This document shows, piece after piece, positions 27,432-35,804 of a stretch of 64,000 bases of DNA. The notes below the pieces were generated by a model. That model saw only the letters and a program-made list of their open reading frames with translations, was not told the origin of the DNA and did no database searches. The stretch comes from an uncultured Flavobacteriaceae bacterium (GTDB lineage Bacteria; Bacteroidota; Bacteroidia; Flavobacteriales; Flavobacteriaceae), in NCBI GenBank assembly GCA_947493175.1, contig CANLQD010000001.1:840748-904747 (forward strand), given 5' to 3'. How positions within the stretch are numbered: position 1 is the stretch's first letter; every line of letters begins with the position of its first letter. The translations under genes were made by a program, and so were the position numbers.

Positions 27432-27689
27432 TTAAACCTTGAGGGGTTCATTATTCATAAACTTAGCTTTTATGTATAAATCAATCCATATGATGGGGTC
27501 TTTAATGTTTTTTGTATGTTCCGCTAGATCATAGTCATGAATACATTTCAAAAGGAATAGAAGTTGGAATCTTGGCGGCAATTTAGATAACGATAATGGT
27601 TCCCTCCCATCTGAACTACAGAGGATTGAACCGTTGTCTTTTAAAAAAATTTTTAGGCCATGTTTTGGTAAGGAATAAATTTCACCCAA
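27432..27689 (-). CDS. Hypothetical protein, possibly N-terminally truncated
   Basis: 85 residues from a TTG. The frame stays open further upstream without an ATG, so this may be the tail of a broken larger gene. It contains HGLKIFLKDNGSILCSSDGR and PRFQLLFLLKCIHDYDLAEH, a plausible small globular protein. No domain recognised. Confidence 0.4.
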   Translation of the reverse strand: MGEIYSLPKHGLKIFLKDNGSILCSSDGREPLSLSKLPPRFQLLFLLKCIHDYDLAEHTKNIKDPIIWIDLYIKAKFMNNEPLKV

Positions 27690-27991
27690 GTCAGTATTGA
27701 ATGACGAGGCTTTTGGTTATACTTCGAATTACTCATGTAATAATATCCGTTTTATTCATTTGGTCACTTGCAAAACCAAATTTTAAGAATTGTCGGTTTC
27801 TTTTTTATTGTTATTTTTAAAGAAGCCTTTGGATAGAATAATCAGAGGGAATATAAGGCGTCTGAAACCTAATAACGACTCAAAACTATCCCCGAGCCAA
27901 AGGCTATTTTGTAAGGTTACGTAATTAATCTTGTATTTATATACGATTAGGCGATATATTTTGGTATTTTTTTCAACATACCCCTACGTTG
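27690..27991. other. Intergenic region with a long-range dyad
   Basis: About 300 bases between two divergent genes. It contains AGCCTTTGG-ATAG (27824-27836) and the complementary CTATCC and CCAAAGGCT (27886-27905), which could fold as a 13-bp interrupted stem over a loop of about 50 bases. The region upstream of the HTH gene is AT-rich and should hold its promoter. Confidence 0.45.
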
Positions 27992-28417
27992 ATGAGTAAG
28001 AAAGAGCGGATAGACCGTATTAGAGAAGCATTTAAAGAGTTTAAAGTAACCGGCTACGAGGTTGCTAAACACTGTCCAGTGACCGAAACAGGGGTGAATA
28101 AAATATTGAATGGTACCATTGTTAGACCGAACGATTCAACTTTGGAAATTTTGGAGAGCTATCTTCAAGAAAATTACGGTCTTAGCATCCCGTGGCTACA
28201 GACAGGGAAAGGCCCTAAAATTGTTCCGGTAATCCCGTCCGAGGCCGATTTTAAGAGTTTTTCTGACAACGAACGCCAGGCGATCATCAAGGAACTTTCC
28301 ATTTTTATCGCCTACCACAAAAAGCAATTTTTTGAGGATGAGGTCTTTAAAAGTATTGTGGAGCAACGTGCCTATGAAATGGTAATCGACATCATGAAGA
28401 AGGATTCCCAAAGGTAG
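27992..28417 (+). CDS. Phage-repressor-like helix-turn-helix regulator
   Basis: 141 residues from the ATG at 27992. An N-terminal XRE/CI-type HTH (RIREAFKEFKVTGYEVAKHC, then VTETGVNKILNGTIVRPN) is followed by a linker with WLQTGKGPKI and a C-terminal helical segment. The WLxTGxG phrase is typical of Bacteroidota LexA/CI-like regulators that lack the peptidase half. It is a likely regulator of the element, convergent with the small coiled-coil gene. Confidence 0.78.
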   Translation: MSKKERIDRIREAFKEFKVTGYEVAKHCPVTETGVNKILNGTIVRPNDSTLEILESYLQENYGLSIPWLQTGKGPKIVPVIPSEADFKSFSDNERQAIIKELSIFIAYHKKQFFEDEVFKSIVEQRAYEMVIDIMKKDSQR

Positions 28418-28619
28418 CGGTAACCATTTTTTTGAGCCGATTCCAGTCTTCATCGGTAGTATAGTGCTCTTCCTTCAATCTTTGGAACTCCTTTTTCAAT
28501 CGCAACAGTTCGTCTTCATGAATTGCAAGTAGGCGTTTCTTCATCGAATCGTATAACATGTCATCGCTTAGCAGTTTGCGATGGTGCAATTCGTACAGGA
28601 TCTTTTTGTATTCTTCCAT
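28392..28619 (-). CDS. Small coiled-coil hypothetical protein
   Basis: 75 residues, almost wholly charged helix (YKKILYELHHRKLLSDDMLY, then LLRLKKEFQRLKEEHYTTDE). It overlaps the HTH regulator end-to-end by 26 bases. The ATG at 28619 lies downstream of the 4-TM protein gene on the same strand, giving a possible operon 29429-28392. No family recognised. Confidence 0.6.
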   Translation of the reverse strand: MEEYKKILYELHHRKLLSDDMLYDSMKKRLLAIHEDELLRLKKEFQRLKEEHYTTDEDWNRLKKMVTATFGNPSS

Positions 28620-28684
28620 ATAACAATTAAATGTGACCTTATCGAACCAGTTCTATGGTTTGCCTTGGGAAAAGATCGATGCTA

Positions 28685-29362
28685 TCATTTGTCCAATATC
28701 TCATCATATACCTCATATGAATCCTTCATATACTCTGGCCGGTCGTCGATGCTGATGTACTTGTCGTAAGACTCAACGGAGATAAACCTTATCAGCCGTT
28801 CTATTTTAGATTTCAGCGTTTTTCGATGTGATACCATACTGAATGCTAAGAACGCCGCGGTGATGGACATTCCGGCAATGGAAAGATGATATAGGTTTTT
28901 GGGCAGATCTTGCCCTGGCAACAGTACCCAGACCAAATGGTAAATAGCTATAAATAATAAGATAAAGGCGGAAAAGCGGATAGCGTTCACAATGCTCGGG
29001 TCGTTGACCGAATCCATGATTAAAAGAAATAAGGTGGCGAAAAAGAAAAGGGTAATCGGAAGGCCAATCGCATACCAGAAACGTCGCGGACTAGAGAAAC
29101 CCATCATTTTTTGCGCTTCCTTCAGCTTGGCAAGCTCCTTTTCATAAAAGGTGGTTTCCAAAGACCCTTGGTCGGCCTTAAGCTGAAGCGCGACAAGGGC
29201 AGGGGACTTTTTTGGAAGGGTCATATGGATAAAAGGGGCTGTACACGCCAGTACGGCCCCCATCATGATAAATGCCGACTTAACTGTTGCCCCTGTCGTC
29301 AGGGTCTTCAACATCCTCTTTATCGATGGCATTGATTTCATAGGTTTCTTCCGACTAGTCAT
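28685..29362 (-). CDS. Four-span membrane protein of unknown function
   Basis: 225 residues. Hydrophobic segments are near 29-46, 98-117, 124-146 and 157-178, with basic flanks and a C-terminal cytosolic helix (HRKTLKSKIERLIRFISVES). The ATG overlaps the end of the 24-residue lipoprotein frame by 8 bases, so the two are probably translated together. It lies between the regulator and the conjugation genes. A role in the element (entry exclusion, envelope anchoring) is only a guess. Confidence 0.65.
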   Translation of the reverse strand: MTSRKKPMKSMPSIKRMLKTLTTGATVKSAFIMMGAVLACTAPFIHMTLPKKSPALVALQLKADQGSLETTFYEKELAKLKEAQKMMGFSSPRRFWYAIGLPITLFFFATLFLLIMDSVNDPSIVNAIRFSAFILLFIAIYHLVWVLLPGQDLPKNLYHLSIAGMSITAAFLAFSMVSHRKTLKSKIERLIRFISVESYDKYISIDDRPEYMKDSYEVYDEILDK

Positions 29363-29429
29363 TGGGTTCGCAAGAGGTCAACGCTAAGACTGAAATAAGC
29401 GATACCGCCATTAGAAATGACTTTTTCAT
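29355..29429 (-). CDS. Micro-lipoprotein, 24 residues
   Basis: The frame reads MKKSFLMAVSLISVLALTSC, then four more residues (EPND) and a stop. This is a complete lipoprotein signal peptide with the lipobox LTSC, leaving a mature lipopeptide of five residues. Its stop region overlaps the next gene by 8 bases. It resembles the tiny lysis or entry-exclusion lipoproteins of mobile elements, but its small size makes it uncertain. Confidence 0.5.
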   Translation of the reverse strand: MKKSFLMAVSLISVLALTSCEPND

Positions 29430-29641
29430 TTTGTATAAGGTTTTAAGATTAGTACAACCTTAATTTAAATGAAAGAACCTCTTAAAAATTTCGTCCAATG
29501 ACTACTTATTATAAACTTTTGAACGAAAAACGACCCACAATATAGAGGATATCGAAATGTCTGGATTATAGAAAAATTAGGGTTTTTTCCATACCGGGCG
29601 GTTATTCGACCAAGCCATGGTTTTTTCCGATAAACGGCAAC

Positions 29642-30322
29642 TTATCGAAAATCCACCCTGCCTAAATCGCCCAATGATTTCCATTGGCGATGGATTGACT
29701 CCAGAATTGCCAAGGCCAACGCGCACCTTTTTGAACTCTTCCCCAAATAACCTGATTCCTCTTCCCTGGAGAGAAATCCCAGTTCCAAAAGAACGGCAGG
29801 ACAGACATCACTGTTGTCCCGCAAAACATGGAAGTTCCCCTCCTTCAACCCCCGCTGGGCGAACCCCAACCTTTGCTCTAAACCCATCAACAAGGCCGTG
29901 GCCGTTTCCTTGGAGGCCTTGGAATAGGGCCCCTCCGTAGAATGGACATAGGCCTCCATCCCCTTGGCCATTGAATTCCCGGAATGGTTGCAGTGCAACG
30001 ACAGGAACAGGTCGGGTCGTAATGCCCTTGACACCTTCGTCCGGTCGGACAGTGAAATCAACGTATCCCTGTCACGGGTCAGAAAGATGTCCAGCCCATT
30101 ATCGAACAGTTCCCGGTTCCAATGCAGCATCCAGTAGGCAATGTCCAATACCACCTCTTTCTCCATCAATCCATTTTCCGAGACCGCCCCGCTATCGGCA
30201 CCCCCATGTCCTGCGTCGATAACGATGACCGTTCGTTCCTTTCCCGTTTCCTGCCCATATCCGTGTGCACAAAACAACAGTAGTAAGACCAATACCGACC
30301 AGTATATTCCTTTCTTTCCCAT
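29642..30322 (-). CDS. N-acetylmuramoyl-L-alanine amidase (Amidase_3)
   Basis: 226 residues with an N-terminal signal (YWSVLVLLLLFCAHGYG). Zinc-site motifs are in order: VIDAGHGGADSGAV (His), LMEKEVVLDIAYW (Glu), LFLSLHCNHSGN (His) and AVLLELGFLS (catalytic Glu). It cleaves the amide bond between MurNAc and the stem peptide. Placed divergently from traE, it is probably the peptidoglycan-opening enzyme for assembling the conjugation channel. Confidence 0.88.
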   Translation of the reverse strand: MGKKGIYWSVLVLLLLFCAHGYGQETGKERTVIVIDAGHGGADSGAVSENGLMEKEVVLDIAYWMLHWNRELFDNGLDIFLTRDRDTLISLSDRTKVSRALRPDLFLSLHCNHSGNSMAKGMEAYVHSTEGPYSKASKETATALLMGLEQRLGFAQRGLKEGNFHVLRDNSDVCPAVLLELGFLSREEESGYLGKSSKRCALALAILESIHRQWKSLGDLGRVDFR

Positions 30323-30374
30323 GATATATTGCTATTTCGTTCAATACACAATATGCAACGATTATTTTGCATTG

Positions 30375-30389
30375 TTGAATATAATTCAA
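30375..30389. promoter_or_regulatory. Palindrome TTGAAT-ATA-ATTCAA in the amidase/traE divergent region
   Basis: A perfect 6-bp dyad with a 3-base centre, placed between the divergent amidase and traE genes. It could be an operator for an element regulator. No protein partner can be named from sequence. Confidence 0.3.
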
Positions 30390-30531
30390 TAATTAACGTA
30401 TTTAGGTGTTAATATTTGCGAATAATTCAAAGCATGCTTGTTCCCTATGCTAGTTTAGCCCCAAGTCCTGAGCGGACTGCTATTTATGAACCGGATACCT
30501 AGTATACCTGTGGTATCACAAAACTAGAACC

Positions 30532-30819
30532 ATGAAAAAAGCAAAGCTCCTTACTTTGGGCACGCTCCTCACCGTGCTTCCCACCTTCGCACAGATCGGC
30601 GGCATCGAAGATTCCGTCAACGACGTATCGGATACCGTCCGATCGATATTCCCCATCATCCTAGGGGTCATCTTCCTAGTGGGCTTCCTCTTCAATGCGG
30701 GCCACTTCTTCGGGGAGAACGCGGACATCAAGAAAGGGATGACCCGGGTACTGGTCTTCGTGCTCATCGCGGGAGCGGTGGTCGGCATCTTTACCTATCT
30801 GATCGGCATCGTCGTCTGA
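30532..30819 (+). CDS. traE: TraE/DUF4134 conjugation pilin-like protein
   Basis: 95 residues: signal peptide (MKKAKLLTLGTLLTVLPTFA), then two membrane segments (SIFPIILGVIFLVGFLFNAG and VLVFVLIAGAVVGIFTYLIG). This is the VirB2-like DUF4134 protein that opens the core of Bacteroidota tra operons. Its stop and the traF start share one base (TGATG). GC content rises sharply here compared with the cargo block. Confidence 0.88.
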   Translation: MKKAKLLTLGTLLTVLPTFAQIGGIEDSVNDVSDTVRSIFPIILGVIFLVGFLFNAGHFFGENADIKKGMTRVLVFVLIAGAVVGIFTYLIGIVV

Positions 30820-31097
30820 TGAGGACCTATCCGATATATCGCGACATCCGCAAGGGGGCGGTGATATGGGGACTGCCCCTGTCGCTCTTCGCCCTTTTGA
30901 TGGTGTCGGTGATCGCATCCCTGCTCATCATCATCTTCTCGTTCGGCGTGGGCCCTATACTCGGCCTGCTCCTTTGGAACGGGGCATTCTATACCGGGCT
31001 GGCCCGATGGCAGGGGCATCGCCCTACCCTTGGGACCAATTTTCCGAAACATATCCATAACAAGAAACAAAACCTTTTGCACCATGTCCAGTATTAA
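30819..31097 (+). CDS. traF: TraF/DUF4133 conjugation membrane protein (VirB3-like)
   Basis: 92 residues. It starts with a short cytosolic piece (MRTYPIYRDIRKGAVIWGLP) and has one or two membrane segments around SLFALLMVSVIASLLIIIFS. Size, position between traE and traG, and topology match the VirB3-like TraF of CTnDOT-type systems. It overlaps traG by 14 bases. Confidence 0.85.
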   Translation: MRTYPIYRDIRKGAVIWGLPLSLFALLMVSVIASLLIIIFSFGVGPILGLLLWNGAFYTGLARWQGHRPTLGTNFPKHIHNKKQNLLHHVQY

Positions 31098-33519
31098 CAT
31101 CGCATCGAGGCATCCCATTATGGACATCCAGGGCCATCTGGTCTTTGCGTCCAACGGCAACGTGGTGGCCTGCTACCGGGCCGAACTGCCGGAGATCTAT
31201 TCCCTTTCAGAAGGGGACTTCGAGGATTTGCACGCCACCTGGTTCCAGGCCTTCAAGTCCCTTCCCACTGGAACGGTCCTCCATAAAAAGGATATCTATC
31301 TCAAAAAGGACTTCCGTGCAGAGGGGCTGCCCAAAAAGACCTTTCTGGCAAAGGCCACCTACGACCATTTCAAGGGCAGGGAATATATGGAACACTACAG
31401 CTACCTGTACTTTACGCTGTCCCGCAACCGCCAGCTCAACAACCCCAGGTACATCAATCCCTTCATAAAACTGGACGGTCGGATGCCCGAACGGAACGAA
31501 GAGCGTCTCGCAAGCTTCCGGGCCAGCGTCAACGATGCCGTGTCCTTTGTCAACAACGGCCGTAGGGTCCGGTTGGTGCCCTTGGCACCGGAGGAGATCA
31601 TCGCCCTGGGCAATGACCATTTCAACGGTTACAATGACAGGGTCGACTGTAGCATCGAACTCGGGAAGGGGGGCATCCAGATAGGGAGGAACCTTTTCGA
31701 CGTACTGGCCGTGAACAGCGAACGCTGCTTCGGGGAGACCGTTTCCACCAGCAAGGTCAACGAGCGCTTTACCTCGGACGACTTTACCTTCCATCAAGGC
31801 TTCCTGGACGGACTGGGGCTTTCCATGGACGAGGACCATATCGTCAACCAGATCATCTATCTGGACAACAAACAAAAATGGCGCAAGCTATTGGACAAGA
31901 AAGTGGAAGAACTCAAAAAGAGCGCCAACTTCGGTTCCCAAAATAAAGTAACACTCAAAAAGATCGAGCATATCCTGGAACAGATCAACACCGACGATAG
32001 CTCCCGGGTCGTCCGGGGGCATGCCAATGTGCTGTATTGGGCATCGGAACCGAATCGCTTGGATGCCATAGCCGCCAAGATCAAGACGGAATTCAAGGAA
32101 TTGGACATCGTGCCCTACCGACCCGGTAGCGAGGAGCGCAAAAGCTACTTTTTGAACAGCTACCCCTGTTTCTCGACCTGTTTTTCCAACGAGGACCTGT
32201 ACGTGACCGACCTGAAACATGCGCTCTGCCTTTTCATCAACAACACCAACTACCGCTCCGATGCCACCGGCATCCTGTTCAACGACCGGCAACACAACAT
32301 CCCGGTGCTAAAGGACCTATGGGACGCTGAAAAGAAGCGCATCAAGGCGCGCAACTTCGCCATCTTCGCCCCGACCGGCGAGGGGAAGTCCTTCTTGGCC
32401 AACAACATCCTGCGGCAATACTTCGAGATGGACGTGCGGCTGGTGATCATCGACCTGGGCGGTTCCTATACCAAGTTCGCCCAGCTCTACCCGGGACAAT
32501 ACGCTGTCCTTCGGTACGAGCCCGGCAAGAGTTTGGGCATCAACCCATTTTTTATAACAGATCCCCACGATGTGGGGGCGGAGGGGTTGGAGGACCTGGC
32601 GGTCTTCCTCTTCGAGCTGCTTGCCTCGGACCTGAAGGTCACCAAGGCGCAGTCGGTCTCCTTGAAGAAGATACTGCTATACTATTATATGGAGCATCCC
32701 GATGCGGCCCACTCCCTGGAGCATTTCTATCATTTCATATCGGACGACCGGGAGACCCTGTTACAAAAATTGGACATCGAGGCCGCTTATTTTAATATCG
32801 CCAATTTTCTCCATATCCTTTCCGAGTACGTCGATGGGGGGCTCTATAGTTTTCTGTTCGAGGTCGACGAGGACCAGTCCTACAAGATCGAGGACAAACG
32901 GCTGATCGTCTTCGAACTCGACGAGGTGAAGGACAACAAGGAGATCCTCTCCGTGATGCTCAAGCTGATAAAAACGGCCATCCAACGCACCATCTGGCGC
33001 AACAAGGGGGAACGTGGCATCATCCTCTTCGACGAGTTCGCCAAACAGCTCAAGTTCCCCAACGTTTTGGAGAGCGTGGAGTTCTACTACCAGGCCATCC
33101 GGAAACAGGAAGGGGCCATCGGCATCATCCTACAGTCCATCAACCAGCTGCCGGACAATTCCACCTCGGCCAGCATCTTGGAGAATACCCAGGTCATCTA
33201 CAGCCTCAATAACGAGAAGGGATACGACCAGATCGTGAAACGGCTCAACCTGAGTTCCCACGACCTGGAACAGCTGCGCTCCATACGGAACGACCTGACC
33301 GGGGAACGCAGGTACACCGAGATGTTCATCAAGATCGGGAAGGAGAGCAACGTCTTCCGCCTAGAGGTACCCCCCGAGGTATTCGCCGCCTACCTCACCG
33401 ACGGCCCCGCCAACCAGGCCATAATGGCCCTTTATGAGGAATGTGGTGATATGGAGACCGCCATCAAAAAATTCCTCCAGCCTAAGGGGGTCACCGACCC
33501 TTTTATTAAAAATAACTGA
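31084..33519 (+). CDS. traG: TraG conjugation ATPase (VirB4-type)
   Basis: 811 residues from the ATG at 31084 (MSSINIASRHPIMDI). Walker A is FAPTGEGKSFLANN and Walker B is GIILFDEFAKQL, with a later ILQSINQL segment. VirB4 ATPases power pilus assembly and substrate passage at the inner membrane base of the type IV secretion channel. It follows traF with a 14-base overlap and is high in GC, like the rest of the tra block. Confidence 0.93.
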   Translation: MSSINIASRHPIMDIQGHLVFASNGNVVACYRAELPEIYSLSEGDFEDLHATWFQAFKSLPTGTVLHKKDIYLKKDFRAEGLPKKTFLAKATYDHFKGREYMEHYSYLYFTLSRNRQLNNPRYINPFIKLDGRMPERNEERLASFRASVNDAVSFVNNGRRVRLVPLAPEEIIALGNDHFNGYNDRVDCSIELGKGGIQIGRNLFDVLAVNSERCFGETVSTSKVNERFTSDDFTFHQGFLDGLGLSMDEDHIVNQIIYLDNKQKWRKLLDKKVEELKKSANFGSQNKVTLKKIEHILEQINTDDSSRVVRGHANVLYWASEPNRLDAIAAKIKTEFKELDIVPYRPGSEERKSYFLNSYPCFSTCFSNEDLYVTDLKHALCLFINNTNYRSDATGILFNDRQHNIPVLKDLWDAEKKRIKARNFAIFAPTGEGKSFLANNILRQYFEMDVRLVIIDLGGSYTKFAQLYPGQYAVLRYEPGKSLGINPFFITDPHDVGAEGLEDLAVFLFELLASDLKVTKAQSVSLKKILLYYYMEHPDAAHSLEHFYHFISDDRETLLQKLDIEAAYFNIANFLHILSEYVDGGLYSFLFEVDEDQSYKIEDKRLIVFELDEVKDNKEILSVMLKLIKTAIQRTIWRNKGERGIILFDEFAKQLKFPNVLESVEFYYQAIRKQEGAIGIILQSINQLPDNSTSASILENTQVIYSLNNEKGYDQIVKRLNLSSHDLEQLRSIRNDLTGERRYTEMFIKIGKESNVFRLEVPPEVFAAYLTDGPANQAIMALYEECGDMETAIKKFLQPKGVTDPFIKNN

Positions 33520-33603
33520 CCGACCAATGACCGATTATCAAATAAAGTCGAACCGGATGCGGAAGGTCGATTATGGCCTGAGGTATCACAAAATCCAGAA
33601 ATC

Positions 33604-34191
33604 ATGAAAAGAATCAAGAAATACATCAAGATCGCCCTATTCTGCACAACGACGCTCATAATCAAAGGCAACGGTGTTGCCCAGGGGATGCCGGTTTATG
33701 ATAATGTCAATTTTATCTCCTTCGCCAAGCAGCTGTTGGAGGCAGGGAAACAGACCTCGAACATCATCAAGACGATGAAGTTCTTGAAACAACAGAAGGA
33801 GAACATCGAGAAGGTGAGCAAAGCCGTCGAGCAGCTCAAGACGGTAAGGAACATGATCCGCAACAACGAACGGCTCTACAATATGGTCCGCAACGACCTA
33901 AGAAATATTTTGAACTCGCCCTATATCCGGGCGGACGAGGTGGAACGGGTCTCGGAAAGCTTCAACCGGATCATCGAGAACTCGATGTCCGATTTGGAGA
34001 TGATCAATGAACTGCTCTCGAGCGGCCATCTGAAACTCTCGGATGCCGACCGCATGAAGGCCATCGACGAACGGGAGGCCCGCTCAAGGGAAATGGTGGT
34101 GGAGATCGAGCGCAAGACCCAGCGGTACCGGGACATCATCGCCTTTCGGGAATTGCAGGACCGTATCAATAACCGTGAAACGAACTATTAG
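33604..34191 (+). CDS. traI: TraI-like conjugation protein (DUF4141)
   Basis: 195 residues: signal peptide, then a long helical region (SKAVEQLKTVRNMIRNNERL and RMKAIDEREARSREMVVEIE). This matches the DUF4141/TraI position between VirB4 and the multi-span TraJ, and resembles VirB5-type coiled proteins. The 12-base string GGTATCACAAAA upstream also precedes traE. Confidence 0.82.
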   Translation: MKRIKKYIKIALFCTTTLIIKGNGVAQGMPVYDNVNFISFAKQLLEAGKQTSNIIKTMKFLKQQKENIEKVSKAVEQLKTVRNMIRNNERLYNMVRNDLRNILNSPYIRADEVERVSESFNRIIENSMSDLEMINELLSSGHLKLSDADRMKAIDEREARSREMVVEIERKTQRYRDIIAFRELQDRINNRETNY

Positions 34192-34194
34192 GCC

Positions 34195-35037
34195 ATGGAA
34201 CTGATCATCCCCTTGGCCATAGGCCTGGAATATGTGGACGCGGTCTTCCAAACGATAAAGGCGACCGATTTCTCGGGCTATACCATCGTCGGTATCAAGG
34301 CTTTGGCAGTGCTCTTCTTTCTGGTGAACATCCTGAAAAAATACAACGAGGGCATCGCCGATCGGGACGGCCATTCCTGGGGGCTGACCCCCGGAGAGCT
34401 GGCCAAGAACTTCGCCATCGTGCTGTTGGTGATCTTTTCGACCCAGATCCTCGGCTTTTTCGACGGGATACTGGTGGCCATCGAGGGGCAGTACCGTGGC
34501 ACGGCCCCGGCCTTGGTCCCCTTGCAACTGCAGGACATCCCCATCGAGGAGGACACAGGGGCCTTCGATGCGGCCAAACAGGCCTTTGCATTGTTGTACG
34601 AGGCATTGGTCACCCCGGTCTTCGGCATCAAGATGCTGAGCTTCTTCATCGGGCTGGTACTGTGGATGGTGGACCTGTTCCTCTATCCCCTGTTCCTGGC
34701 CGAGCGGTATTTCCTGTTGGGGATCATGCAGGCCTTCTTCCCCTTGGTGATCAGCCTGTCGGTCTTCGAGAAGTTCCGGGAACTGGCCTATAACTTTTTC
34801 AAGCTCTATGCGGGGGTGTACATGCTGGTACCGGCCTTCTTCCTGGTGAACATTTTCACAAACCGGCTCTATACGGCCATCAACACGGACTTCTGGGCGA
34901 ACCTCTTCGGGGGGCCGACCGGCAACGCAACAATCAAGATACTGGTCGAGGCGGCGACCATCGGGTTTATCGTTTTTTTGAAATTCCGGCTCTACAAGAA
35001 GGCCATCCGTTTCACCCTACGCCTTTTTAGTGGATAA
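34195..35037 (+). CDS. traJ: TraJ conjugation membrane protein (VirB6/TrbL-like)
   Basis: 280 residues with about six membrane segments, including YTIVGIKALAVLFFLVNIL, LLVIFSTQILGFFDGILVA, MLSFFIGLVLWMVDLFLYPL and VYMLVPAFFLVNIF. The layout fits TraJ, the VirB6-like inner-membrane channel component. It starts 3 bases after traI. Confidence 0.87.
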   Translation: MELIIPLAIGLEYVDAVFQTIKATDFSGYTIVGIKALAVLFFLVNILKKYNEGIADRDGHSWGLTPGELAKNFAIVLLVIFSTQILGFFDGILVAIEGQYRGTAPALVPLQLQDIPIEEDTGAFDAAKQAFALLYEALVTPVFGIKMLSFFIGLVLWMVDLFLYPLFLAERYFLLGIMQAFFPLVISLSVFEKFRELAYNFFKLYAGVYMLVPAFFLVNIFTNRLYTAINTDFWANLFGGPTGNATIKILVEAATIGFIVFLKFRLYKKAIRFTLRLFSG

Positions 35038-35106
35038 CACCCACAGGGCCGGTAGCACCGGCAGGCATCTATTTAGCTTGTTTGTGGAATTTAAAAATGA
35101 GACCAT

Positions 35107-35766
35107 ATGTTACGTAAACTATTTAAAAATAAAAAAGGGTCAATGACCCTGACCCCGACCCCGCCTTATAGGAGCATCTATGAGGTCTTGAAATTGAACC
35201 GCTTCGTGACCATCACGGTGACCGTCACGGCCCTGCTTGCCAGCAGCTTTTCGGGGGTGATGGTCTTCCGGATGTACGAGCGGGCCATGGACAGTGCCTT
35301 TGCCGTGAACACGGACGGCTCGGTCATCCCGCTCAAGTTGGTGGAACAACGGGAGAACCTCGAGGTGGAAGCGCTGGCACATCTGGAGCGGTTCCATGGA
35401 CTGTTCTACGGCATCGATGCGGGGAACTATGAAACGAACCTTGAAAAGGCCCTATGGCTCGGCAATGCGACGGTGGACAACGTCTACCGCCAGAAACGGG
35501 CCGACGGGGTCTACAACCGCCTGTTGCAGTACTCCTTGGTGCAAAAGGTGCTCTCGGTAGAATCGGAGGTATCGGTGGAAGAGGAACCTTATCCCTTCCG
35601 GACGGTAACCGTTTTCGAGATCGACCGGGGCGGTACCGTGGACCGCTACGAGCTGGTAACCACGGGAAAGCTTACGGTCACCGACCGCCATTTTCCGAAC
35701 AACACCCACGGGCTTTTGATTACGGACTTTTTCGAAAACTCCCTCAGGCGACTAAGTCGCAATTGA
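35107..35766 (+). CDS. traK: TraK conjugation protein (VirB8-like)
   Basis: 219 residues. A short cytosolic N-terminus and one membrane helix (FVTITVTVTALLASSFSGVM) are followed by a periplasmic domain with LVEQRENLEVEALAHLERFH and HFPNNTHGLLITDFFENSL. This is the TraK signature in CTnDOT-type elements. TraK is a periplasmic scaffold of the channel. Confidence 0.88.
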   Translation: MLRKLFKNKKGSMTLTPTPPYRSIYEVLKLNRFVTITVTVTALLASSFSGVMVFRMYERAMDSAFAVNTDGSVIPLKLVEQRENLEVEALAHLERFHGLFYGIDAGNYETNLEKALWLGNATVDNVYRQKRADGVYNRLLQYSLVQKVLSVESEVSVEEEPYPFRTVTVFEIDRGGTVDRYELVTTGKLTVTDRHFPNNTHGLLITDFFENSLRRLSRN

Positions 35767-35804
35767 TTATTGAGCTATTAACGTGAACATCTAAATCAAG
35801 AACA

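Noticed and set aside
31207..31875. Long minus-strand frame opposite traG (222 aa)
   Set aside because: It lies fully opposite a motif-confirmed VirB4 gene in GC-rich DNA, where antisense frames are expected by chance, and its text has no domain.
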